In this document: positions 33,761 through 40,765 of the stretch, piece by piece
Numbering within the stretch: position 1 is the first letter of the stretch
How the letters are laid out: each line of letters starts with the position of its first letter
Origin: Mesorhizobium sp.
Lineage (GTDB): Bacteria; Pseudomonadota; Alphaproteobacteria; Rhizobiales; Rhizobiaceae
Direction of reading: 5' to 3'
DNA length: 62,207 bases
Assembly (NCBI GenBank): GCA_004017275.1
Contig: SAKE01000027.1
Span: 1-62,207 of the forward strand
Notes under the pieces: generated by a model
Seen by the model: the letters and a program-made list of their open reading frames with translations, nothing else
Database searches by the model: none
Told to the model about the DNA's origin: nothing
Position numbers and translations under genes: made by a program

Positions 33761-34801
33761 TTACGCGGCCGCCGAAACCTGCGCGCTTGCCGGCACCGAG
33801 GCGATCGTCTTCAGGATCTGCGAGGCGATCTGGTAGGGGTCGCCCTGCGAGTTCGGACGGCGGTCTTCCAGATAGCCCTTGTAGTCGTTCTTGACGAAGG
33901 AATGCGGCACGCGGATCGAGGCGCCGCGGTCGGCGATGCCGTAGCTGAACCTGTTCCACGGCGCGGTCTCGTGCTTGCCGGTCAACCGCTTGTCGTTGTC
34001 CGGGCCGTAGACGGCGATGTGGTCCATCAGGTTCTTGTCGAAAGCCGCCATCAGCGCTTCGAAATAGGCCTTGCCGCCGACTTCGCGCATATAGGCGGTC
34101 GAGAAGTTGGCGTGCATGCCCGAGCCGTTCCAGTCGGTGTCGCCGAGCGGCTTGCAGTGATATTCGATGTCGATGCCGTACTTCTCGGTCAGGCGCTGCA
34201 TCAGATAGCGGGCCATCCACATCTGGTCGGCGGCTTTCTTGGAGCCCTTGCCGAAAATCTGGAATTCCCACTGGCCCTTGGCCACTTCGGCGTTGATGCC
34301 TTCATGGTTGATGCCGGCGGCGAGGCAGAGGTCGAGATGCTCCTCGACGATCTGGCGCGCGACGGAGCCAACATTGGAATAGCCGACGCCGGTGTAGTAC
34401 GGACCCTGCGGTGCGGGATAGCCGCTTTCGGGGAAGCCGAGCGGGCGACCGTCCTTGTAAAAGAAATATTCCTGCTCAAAACCAAACCAGGCGCCTTCGT
34501 CATCGAGGATGGTGGCGCGCTTGTTGGAGGCGTGCGGCGTGACACCATCGGGCATCATGACTTCGCACATGACCAGCACGCCGTTGCTGCGGGCGGGATC
34601 CGGATAGACGGCAACCGGCTTCAGCACGCAGTCGGAGCTGTGCCCTTCGGCCTGCTGGGTCGAGGAACCATCGAAGCCCCACAGCGGCAGCTGCTCGAGA
34701 TCAGGGAACTCGGCGAATTCCTTGATCTGCGTCTTGCCGCGAAGGTTGGGGACCGGGGTGTATCCATCGAGCCAAATATACTCGAGCTTGTATTTCGTCA
34801 T
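33761..34801 (-). CDS. glnII: Glutamine synthetase type II (eukaryote-like)
   Basis: 346 aa from ATG 34801 (MTKYKLEYIWLDGYTPVPNLRGK). GSII is the octameric, non-adenylylated enzyme found in rhizobia and some actinobacteria. Motifs: WGFDGSSTQQAEGHSSDC, EQEYFFYKDGRPLGFP, GPYYTGVG, CLAAGINHEGINAEVAKGQWEFQIF, CKPLGDTDWNGSGMHANFST and APWNRFSYGIADRGASIRVPHSF. Its promoter is a near-perfect sigma-54 box (34888-34903) and the upstream element at 34998 matches that of glnB, so it should be induced under nitrogen limitation. A gstI-like gene is divergently placed upstream. Confidence 0.98.
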   Translation of the reverse strand: MTKYKLEYIWLDGYTPVPNLRGKTQIKEFAEFPDLEQLPLWGFDGSSTQQAEGHSSDCVLKPVAVYPDPARSNGVLVMCEVMMPDGVTPHASNKRATILDDEGAWFGFEQEYFFYKDGRPLGFPESGYPAPQGPYYTGVGYSNVGSVARQIVEEHLDLCLAAGINHEGINAEVAKGQWEFQIFGKGSKKAADQMWMARYLMQRLTEKYGIDIEYHCKPLGDTDWNGSGMHANFSTAYMREVGGKAYFEALMAAFDKNLMDHIAVYGPDNDKRLTGKHETAPWNRFSYGIADRGASIRVPHSFVKNDYKGYLEDRRPNSQGDPYQIASQILKTIASVPASAQVSAAA

Positions 34802-34887
34802 TCTAGCCTCTCGTTGCTTGTTCACCGAACACTGAACGGCGTCGACATGCGTCTGCCGTCAGCAGCCGGCCCTGCCGATCCTCAAAA

Positions 34888-34903
34888 TGCAATTCGTGTG
34901 CCA
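34888..34903 (-). promoter_or_regulatory. Sigma-54 promoter of glnII
   Basis: On the minus strand it reads TGGCAC-N5-TTGCA, an exact match to the -24/-12 consensus. The leader to the glnII ATG would be about 75 bases. NtrC/sigma-54 control of glnII is established in rhizobia. Confidence 0.9.
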
Positions 34904-34997
34904 TTCTCGATCCGGAGGGTGCGGCAAAATTGACGCTGCGTTCGTCTGAAATCGGCAAGCCGTCTAAGCATTGCGTCCGGATCGATCAAAGCCACAA

Positions 34998-35016
34998 TTC
35001 GCACAGATAATAGGCA
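34998..35016 (-). promoter_or_regulatory. Candidate NtrC-binding enhancer site upstream of glnII
   Basis: On the minus strand it reads TGCCTA-N5-TGTGCG followed by AA, the same 12 fixed bases and spacing as the element upstream of glnB. It sits about 105 bp upstream of the glnII -24 element and about 50-80 bp upstream of the presumed gstI start, so one site could serve both genes. Confidence 0.5.
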
Positions 35017-35117
35017 GCTATTGATCTTTTCGTAGGCATATTGCTTAACTTGATTGCAGACCTTATCTTGGGATCAAGTTGAATCGACAAGGTTCGGCAG
35101 AAGAAAAGGAGCCCGAC

Positions 35118-35315
35118 ATGGAAATCATTTCCACGCGACCGTCGGCCAAAATTCTGATGTTCCCGGCGGCAGCGCGCGTTACTGCCTCAAATTTGAGCGG
35201 CAAGGCTAAGTTTGCGGCAGAGCTTGCCTCGCTGCGCGGTGCTCGCGCAGATTTCGGTGACGGTTGGTATCACGAGGCAGCGATCGAGGACGAGGCCCAG
35301 GGCCGCAAGAGCTGA
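35118..35315 (+). CDS. GstI-like small protein, DUF2735 family (glutamine synthetase translation inhibitor)
   Basis: 65 aa from ATG 35118, preceded by AAGGAG. It has the family pattern: SAKILMFPAA near residue 10 and a C-terminal FGDGWYHEAAIEDEAQ motif. In R. leguminosarum the ~63-residue gstI product, encoded divergently from glnII, inhibits GlnII translation; position, orientation, size and motifs agree here. Assignment rests on recalled family knowledge and synteny, so the activity is inferred. An intrinsic terminator follows at 35361. Confidence 0.75.
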   Translation: MEIISTRPSAKILMFPAAARVTASNLSGKAKFAAELASLRGARADFGDGWYHEAAIEDEAQGRKS

Positions 35316-35360
35316 TAACAAGCGGCGGCCCGCCTCGTCAAAAATTGGCCTGAAAAGAAA

Positions 35361-35394
35361 AAACCCGGCGCGATTGCTCGCGCCGGGTTTTTTT
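35361..35394. terminator. Bidirectional intrinsic terminator
   Basis: A 12-bp perfect stem AAACCCGGCGCG (35361-35372) / CGCGCCGGGTTT (35379-35390), loop ATTGCT, with A-tract left and T-tract right (to 35394). It ends the gstI-like gene (+) and the MFS transporter gene (-). Confidence 0.93.
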
Positions 35395-35411
35395 AATGGG
35401 TGTTGCGCCAG

Positions 35412-37301
35412 TTACTGCTTGGCGTGCAGGTCGGTGCCGAGCGTATCCTTGACGAAGATCAGACCGATGATCAGCGACATCGCGGCGATCACCACCGGAT
35501 ACCAAAGGCCGTAGTAGATGTCGCCTTTGTAGGCACTGAGCGCGAACACGGTGGCCGGCAGCAGGCCGCCGAACCAGCCATTGCCGATGTGATAGGGCAG
35601 CGACATGCCGGTGTAGCGAATGCGGGTCGGGAACATCTCGACCAGGATCGCCGCGATCGGCCCGTAGACCATGGTCACGAACAGAACCAGGATGAACAGG
35701 ATGCCGATCGTCATTGGCCAGTTCACGGCCGCCGGATCGGCGAACATGGCGAACGCGCCGCCGCCTGGAATATTGTAGACGGTGACTTCGGGTGCGCCCG
35801 CTGCCTCGTCGGTGGTCAGCAGCTTGTCCTTGACCGCCTGGTCGATCGGCACCGTCGCCTTCTCACCGGCGCGGATGGCGGCGGCGTCCAGCTTCAGTTC
35901 CGGGTTGGCGGCAACAAACGCGTCGAGCTTCTGGTCCGCAACCTTGATTGCCGCGCGCTTCAGCGGATAACCGCCGTCCCGCAACGACATGTTGACGGCT
36001 TTGACGAAGGCTGCGTCCTTGACCTTGGCCTGATCGCCGGCGGCGATAGCGTCATAGGAATCCACTGTCTCGTTGCCGATCTTGACCGATGCGGGCGTTC
36101 CGGCCGCCGCCGTCGACACCACATCATAGGGAACCGAGTTCTTGGTCAGAAACGAAGTCGCGATGTCACAGGACGTCGTGAACTTCGCCGTGCCGACCGG
36201 ATTGAACTGGAACCTGCAGTCGCCAGGTGCAGCCGTCACCGTCGCACGCGTGTTCTGCTGGGCCGTGGCAAGCGCCGGATTGGCAGCCCAGGTCAGTGCC
36301 TTGAACAGCGGGAAGGTGCAGACAATCGCCAAGGCAAGGCCCGCCATGATGATTGGCTTGCGGCCGATCTTGTCAGAGAGCCAGCCGAAGACGACGAAGA
36401 AGATCGAGCCGATCGCCAGTGCGATGGCGATCATGATGTTGACCGACTGCGCATCGACCTTGAGCACGTTGGTTAGGAAGAACAGCGCGTAGAACTGGCC
36501 GTTGTACCAGACCACGGCCTGGCCGGCGGTGAGACCGAGCAGCGCCAGCAGTGCAATCTTGGCATTCTTCCATTGGCCAAAGGCTTCCGTCAGCGGCGCC
36601 TTGGAGCCCTTGCCCTCATCCTTCATGCGCTGGAAGGTCGGCGATTCGGAAAGCGAAAGCCGGATCCAGATCGAGATGCCCAGAAGCAGGAAGGATACGA
36701 TGAACGGAATACGCCAGCCCCAGGCAGCATAGTTTTCCTTGCTCAGCGAAGCCTGCACGATCAGGATCACAACCAGCGAAAGGAATAGGCCGAGCGTCGC
36801 CGTCGTCTGGATCCACGAGGTGTAGTAGCCGCGCCGGTCGTCCGGCGCATGCTCGGCGACATAGGTGGCCGCGCCGCCATATTCACCACCGAGTGCCAGG
36901 CCCTGCAGCATGCGCAGGATGATCAGGATCACGGGAGCCGCGATGCCCAAGGTCGCATAGCCAGGCAGTAGGCCGACCAGGAAGGTCGACAGGCCCATGA
37001 TCGTCATGGTGACGAGGAAGGTATATTTACGGCCGACAAGGTCGCCGATGCGGCCGAACAGCAATGCACCGAACGGGCGCACCAGGAAGCCGGCGGCGAA
37101 AGCCAGCAGCGCGAAGATGTTGCGCGTCGCTTCGGGAATGGCTGGACTGAAAAAGGTCGAACCAATGAACACTGCCAGCGAGCCGTAGAGGTAGAAATCA
37201 TACCATTCGAAAACGGTGCCGAGCGAGGAAGCAAAGATGACTTTCTTCTCCTCCCGCGTCATGCCGCGGCTTGTTCCGCCGGCGGTCGATGCCATTGCCA
37301 T
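35412..37301 (-). CDS. MFS transporter, metabolite:H+ symporter (MHS) type, with large periplasmic insertion
   Basis: 629 aa from ATG 37301 (GAGGA upstream), against about 430-550 for most MHS members. N-terminal half is typical: GTVFEWYDFYLYGSLAVFIG, ARPFGALLFGRIGDLVGRKYT-type motif A, LQGLALGGEYGGAATYVAEHAP and WGWRIPFIVSFLLL. After TM9 (about 320-336) there is a ~190-residue hydrophilic segment (about 338-528) with two cysteines (362, 378) before TM10 resumes at TIGILFILVLFVTM. By topology the segment faces the periplasm. The C-terminal helices retain MFPTRIRYTGMSLPYHIGNGWFGGLLP. The substrate is unknown (organic acid or osmolyte in relatives). Confidence 0.92.
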   Translation of the reverse strand: MAMASTAGGTSRGMTREEKKVIFASSLGTVFEWYDFYLYGSLAVFIGSTFFSPAIPEATRNIFALLAFAAGFLVRPFGALLFGRIGDLVGRKYTFLVTMTIMGLSTFLVGLLPGYATLGIAAPVILIILRMLQGLALGGEYGGAATYVAEHAPDDRRGYYTSWIQTTATLGLFLSLVVILIVQASLSKENYAAWGWRIPFIVSFLLLGISIWIRLSLSESPTFQRMKDEGKGSKAPLTEAFGQWKNAKIALLALLGLTAGQAVVWYNGQFYALFFLTNVLKVDAQSVNIMIAIALAIGSIFFVVFGWLSDKIGRKPIIMAGLALAIVCTFPLFKALTWAANPALATAQQNTRATVTAAPGDCRFQFNPVGTAKFTTSCDIATSFLTKNSVPYDVVSTAAAGTPASVKIGNETVDSYDAIAAGDQAKVKDAAFVKAVNMSLRDGGYPLKRAAIKVADQKLDAFVAANPELKLDAAAIRAGEKATVPIDQAVKDKLLTTDEAAGAPEVTVYNIPGGGAFAMFADPAAVNWPMTIGILFILVLFVTMVYGPIAAILVEMFPTRIRYTGMSLPYHIGNGWFGGLLPATVFALSAYKGDIYYGLWYPVVIAAMSLIIGLIFVKDTLGTDLHAKQ

Positions 37302-37494
37302 TGAGCTATCCTCCCGTGTGACCCTTGTCCTCGATGCTGCGCGCCATTGTCCGTGTTCTCCTCCGAACACGGACTCACAACAGCCATCACGGAAAAAATG
37401 ACAGAAAGCGCCCGCCAAAGGCAGCGCGTCTTTGGGATTATGACTTTGGTATTAGGTGCACTGCGGGATAAAGCGGAGCGAGCGGCGAAACCCG

Positions 37495-38286
37495 TCAGCC
37501 CTTGAGCGCTTCGAGCAGGCCGACGGCAGCCATCATGTCGCGCTTGCGAGCCGCGCGGCGCGCGACGGCCTCGGCGTCCTGCCCCCAATGCTCGATCTGC
37601 CAGTCCTCGTCGACATGAGCAGTGGCCCAGGCAACCTCAGCGTCGAGGTCGCCGAAATCAACAGCCAGCGCCAGCAGCGCCGAGCCGGTCAGCGAGGTCA
37701 TCACATGGATGGCGGCGAGCCGCAGCGGGTCAGTGCGCTGGGCAAGATGGCTGCCCAGCACGGCGATGGTCTCGCGCGGCTGCTCGACATGGATGATGCC
37801 TTCGGCGAGATTGAACCGGGCACCAAGCGTCGCCCTCGCCCAGTCGATCACCGGATCCCAATGCTGGTTCTGCCGCTCCACCAGCCCTTGCGGCGCGTCG
37901 GCGCGGTAGCAGAGCAGATCGGACGAGGCAAAGCGCAGAATGTCCTCCAGCACCGCCTGCGGGTCGCTGGCGACGCCGTCTATCGCGGTGTTGACGAGGC
38001 GCATCACCGGCATCGTCACCGGATTGATCACCTCGCCCTGAGCGGCGAACTCGTCGGCGACGAGCACAGCCGCCGCCTCGGTCGGCAGTGTCAGCAGCGC
38101 CTTGCCCGGCGTGCGCACCGGCTTGCCGTCGAGATGCACGGCAAAGCCGTCCTCCACCGTCGCGACCGAGACGGTCTTGTAGAAGCGTTTCGGCAGAGGC
38201 GTCTTCATCTGGATCTGGGCGCGGCGCACCGGGTCCGGGTCGGAAAGATACTTGCCCGCTTCGAGGTCGTTGAGGATATCACGCAT
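37495..38286 (-). CDS. ATP12 family chaperone (F1-ATPase alpha-subunit assembly)
   Basis: 263 aa homologue of mitochondrial Atp12, which binds unassembled F1 alpha subunit. N-terminal KRFYKTVSVATVEDGFAVHLDGKPVRTPGKALLTLPTEA is diagnostic; also WAAQGEVINP-like segment (EFAAQGEVINPVTMPVMRLVNTAIDG), LRFASSDLLCYRADAPQGLVERQNQHWDPVIDW and the C-terminal VAWATAHVDEDWQIEHWGQD. Common in alphaproteobacteria, often near rluC as here. It starts 12 bp after the EamA gene, so they are probably co-transcribed. Confidence 0.94.
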   Translation of the reverse strand: MRDILNDLEAGKYLSDPDPVRRAQIQMKTPLPKRFYKTVSVATVEDGFAVHLDGKPVRTPGKALLTLPTEAAAVLVADEFAAQGEVINPVTMPVMRLVNTAIDGVASDPQAVLEDILRFASSDLLCYRADAPQGLVERQNQHWDPVIDWARATLGARFNLAEGIIHVEQPRETIAVLGSHLAQRTDPLRLAAIHVMTSLTGSALLALAVDFGDLDAEVAWATAHVDEDWQIEHWGQDAEAVARRAARKRDMMAAVGLLEALKG

Positions 38287-38298
38287 GGAAGGTCTCTC

Positions 38299-39216
38299 TC
38301 ACACCGGCGTCAGCTTGCGCGCCGGCCGGTTGACGATGATCAGGCCGGCGGCAATCAGGCCAAGTGCCAGGAAAATGCGCATGGTCAGAGGCTCATTCAA
38401 GATGATCGCGCCGCACAAAACGCCGAAAACCGGCGACAGGAAGGTGAAACTCGACAGGCCGGACGCCGGATAGCGCCGCAGCAGCCAGAACCACAGCACA
38501 TAGGTGAAGGCGACGATGTAGACCGCCTGGAAAAGCAGGGCCAAAGTCGGCAGTAAGGTCGGGTCGCGAATGGGCGCACCGGCGAGAGGCAACACCAATA
38601 TGCCGACGATTGCAGCCCCGGCGAGCTGGTAAAGCAATAGCTTCTCGGCGCTGGCCTCGACCAGCTTCGACCGCTTGATGAGGATGTTGGTCAAAGCCCA
38701 GAAGAATCCGGAACCGAGGCTCAGGAGATCGCCGAACAGCATGTCCCCGCCGCCACCGAGCTTGTCGGAAAACACAGCGGCAAGGCCGGCAAAAGCCAGC
38801 AGCAGGCCGAGAAATTTTCTCAAGGTGATCTGCTCGCCGAGCAGGAAATGGCCGCCGAGCAGCATCCAGAACGGCATTGTGTTGACCAGCAGCGTATTGC
38901 GGGCAACGGTCGTGTGCTCCAGACCGACGTAAAGGCACAGGAACTCGACGCCGAAAAGCGCGCCAACCACGATGCCGGCAAGCAAGGTGCCGTCAGGGCT
39001 GAAAAGCGCGATGCCGCGCCACCGGCACCAGGCGAAGACACACAGGCCACCGATGATCGAGCGTGCGATCGACAGGAAGACCGGGTCATAGCCGGTGTAG
39101 GAGATCTTGGCGGCGACGTAATTCAGTCCCCAGGAGAAGGTCAGACCGACCATGATGGCAGCGGCGGCCATGTCGATCGTGTCGCGCCTGTCGAGCGCGT
39201 CGGTGGCGCCGCTCAC
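38299..39216 (-). CDS. DMT superfamily transporter (EamA domain)
   Basis: 305 aa, ten predicted transmembrane helices arranged as two EamA repeats: first half IMVGLTFSWGLNYVAAKISYTGYDPVFLSIARSIIGGLCVF with LLVNTMPFWMLLGGHFLLGEQITLRKFLGLLLAFAGLAAVF, second half LLSLGSGFFWALTNILIKRSK with SFTFLSPVFGVLCGAIILNEPLTMRIFLALGLIAAGLIIV. Exporter of unknown metabolites. It starts two bases after the rluC-type gene stop. Confidence 0.92.
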   Translation of the reverse strand: MSGATDALDRRDTIDMAAAAIMVGLTFSWGLNYVAAKISYTGYDPVFLSIARSIIGGLCVFAWCRWRGIALFSPDGTLLAGIVVGALFGVEFLCLYVGLEHTTVARNTLLVNTMPFWMLLGGHFLLGEQITLRKFLGLLLAFAGLAAVFSDKLGGGGDMLFGDLLSLGSGFFWALTNILIKRSKLVEASAEKLLLYQLAGAAIVGILVLPLAGAPIRDPTLLPTLALLFQAVYIVAFTYVLWFWLLRRYPASGLSSFTFLSPVFGVLCGAIILNEPLTMRIFLALGLIAAGLIIVNRPARKLTPV

Positions 39217-39218
39217 GA

Positions 39219-40211
39219 TCAGTCTTCCGCGCTGGCGTCGTCGAAGCCGATCAGGTTCCAGCTCTGGCGCATATGCGGCGGCATCGGCGCGGTGACATCG
39301 ATGACGCCCTTATCCGGATGTGGAATGATGATGCGGCGCGCATGCAGATGCAGGCGGTTTTGAATGCCGCCGGGAAAGTCCCAGTTGGTATCGGCTTCGA
39401 AATATTTCGGATCGCCCAGGATCGGGCAGCCAATATACGCGGCATGAACACGAAGCTGGTGGGTGCGGCCGGTATAGGGCTCCATCTCCAGCCAGGTCAT
39501 CGTCTGCGCCGCCTGCTCGATGATGCGGTAATAGGAGACGGCGTGGTCGGCGCCCTTTTCGCCATGCGCGGCGACGCGCACGCGGTCACCGTCGGGCGTC
39601 GGCTCCTTGATCAGCCAGGTCGAGATCTTGTCCTCGCGCTTGGGCGGCACGCCCTTGACCAGCGCCCAGTAAGTCTTCTTGGTCTCGCGGGCGCGAAACG
39701 CTTCCGACAGCTTCATGGCGGCAAGCCGGGTGCGGGCAACAACCAGCACGCCCGAGGTGTCGCGGTCAAGGCGGTGGACCAGCCTCGGCTTCTCGCCCTT
39801 CTGGTTGCGCCAGGCCTCGAGCATGTCGTCGACATTGCGGGTGACGCCCGAGCCGCCCTGCACGGCAAGGCCTGCCGGCTTGTTGAAGACGAAAACCTTG
39901 GGGTCCTCGTGGATCAGCATTTTCGCCAGGACATCGGCATCGCCCTGGTTGCGGATCGAGTGGCCGGTCAGCGCGCTCTCGCCCTTCTTGTCGACCTCGA
40001 GCGGCGGGACACGCACCATCTGGCCGGGCTCGACACGGGTGTCGGCCTTGACGCGGCCGCCATCGACGCGGACCTGGCCGGAGCGCAGCAGCTTCTGCAG
40101 GTGGCCAAAACCAAGGCCGGGGAAATGGGTCTTGAACCAGCGATCGAGCCGCATGCCCGCCTCGCCGGCCTCCACCGTGATCTGTTCAACGCCTGCCATA
40201 GTTTTTGTCAC
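39219..40211 (-). CDS. RluA family 23S rRNA pseudouridine synthase (RluC-like)
   Basis: 330 aa (326 if starting at ATG 40199, MAGVEQ). An N-terminal S4 RNA-binding domain at residues ~15-75 (AGMRLDRWFKTHFPGLGFGHLQKLLRSGQVRVDGGRVK). The catalytic domain has VFVFNKPAGLAVQGGSG, the active-site motif LVHRLDRDTSGVLVVARTRLAA (Asp in HRLDRDTSG), KTYWALVKGVPP, YTGRTHQLRVHAAYIGCPILGDPKY and LHLHARRIIIPHP. RluC modifies three uridines of 23S rRNA in E. coli. It starts 50 bp after crcB. Confidence 0.93.
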   Translation of the reverse strand: MTKTMAGVEQITVEAGEAGMRLDRWFKTHFPGLGFGHLQKLLRSGQVRVDGGRVKADTRVEPGQMVRVPPLEVDKKGESALTGHSIRNQGDADVLAKMLIHEDPKVFVFNKPAGLAVQGGSGVTRNVDDMLEAWRNQKGEKPRLVHRLDRDTSGVLVVARTRLAAMKLSEAFRARETKKTYWALVKGVPPKREDKISTWLIKEPTPDGDRVRVAAHGEKGADHAVSYYRIIEQAAQTMTWLEMEPYTGRTHQLRVHAAYIGCPILGDPKYFEADTNWDFPGGIQNRLHLHARRIIIPHPDKGVIDVTAPMPPHMRQSWNLIGFDDASAED

Positions 40212-40261
40212 TTATCCGTTTCCCGAGCAAAGCTCGGCCAGCTCTTGGCGCGGCAATAGCA

Positions 40262-40636
40262 CTAAGGCAGGCTTCTTGCGAGCCAAAGTCCCAGAAACAG
40301 GGCGACAATGGCGCCAATGACGCTGGCAAGGGCATATCCAAACGCCGGCAGTGTAGCCCCCCGCTCCCACAGCGTGGCGAAATCGAGCGAGAATGCGGAA
40401 AAAGTGGTGAAGCCGCCGAGAATGCCGGTGGCGACGAAGAGCCTGAGCTCGTTCGACCCACCGCGGCGCGCCAGGATGGCGATGAACAGGCCCATGGCGA
40501 ACGAGCCGACGATGTTGATGGCCATCGTGCCCCAGGGATAGTTGGGGCCGACAAGCCGCAGCGCACCCATGCTGGTGAGATGACGAATGCCGGCGCCGAT
40601 GCCGCCGCCGACTACAACGAGAAGCAGATTGACCAT
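40262..40636 (-). CDS. crcB: Fluoride efflux transporter CrcB
   Basis: 124 aa, four transmembrane helices, forming dual-topology dimeric fluoride channels. Signature: GGGIGAGIRHLTS near the N-terminus, YPWGTMAINIVGSFAMGLFIAIL with the conserved Asn, and ATGILGGFTTFSAFSLDFATLW (the Phe-box/TTFS fluoride path). No fluoride riboswitch was recognised upstream. It lies between the GT-C-like gene (129 bp upstream) and rluC. Confidence 0.95.
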   Translation of the reverse strand: MVNLLLVVVGGGIGAGIRHLTSMGALRLVGPNYPWGTMAINIVGSFAMGLFIAILARRGGSNELRLFVATGILGGFTTFSAFSLDFATLWERGATLPAFGYALASVIGAIVALFLGLWLARSLP

Positions 40637-40765
40637 CTTCGTCTACTGCCCCCACACAGGCGCTTGGTCAATCCCAACGCGTGCGGACCCCAATGCGTGA
40701 GGAGCAGACGCGGCACAGACAGTCGAACGCGTCAGGAGCCGCCTCGCCCTTGCTAAGCCTGATCG

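Larger units (their letters stand above)
34802..35117. other. 316-bp glnII-gstI divergent regulatory region
   Basis: No gene seen. It contains the glnII sigma-54 promoter (34888-34903, minus), an NtrC-like element (34998-35016) and, on the gstI side, an 8-bp inverted repeat AACTTGAT (35047-35054) / ATCAAGTT (35073-35080). A possible sigma-70 promoter for gstI is TTGCTT (35041-35046) with TATCTT (35064-35069). Confidence 0.6.

Noticed and set aside
40637..40765. Fluoride riboswitch upstream of crcB
   Set aside because: No crcB-motif pseudoknot pattern was recognised in the 129-bp gap; an Infernal search with the crcB motif (RF01734) would settle it.
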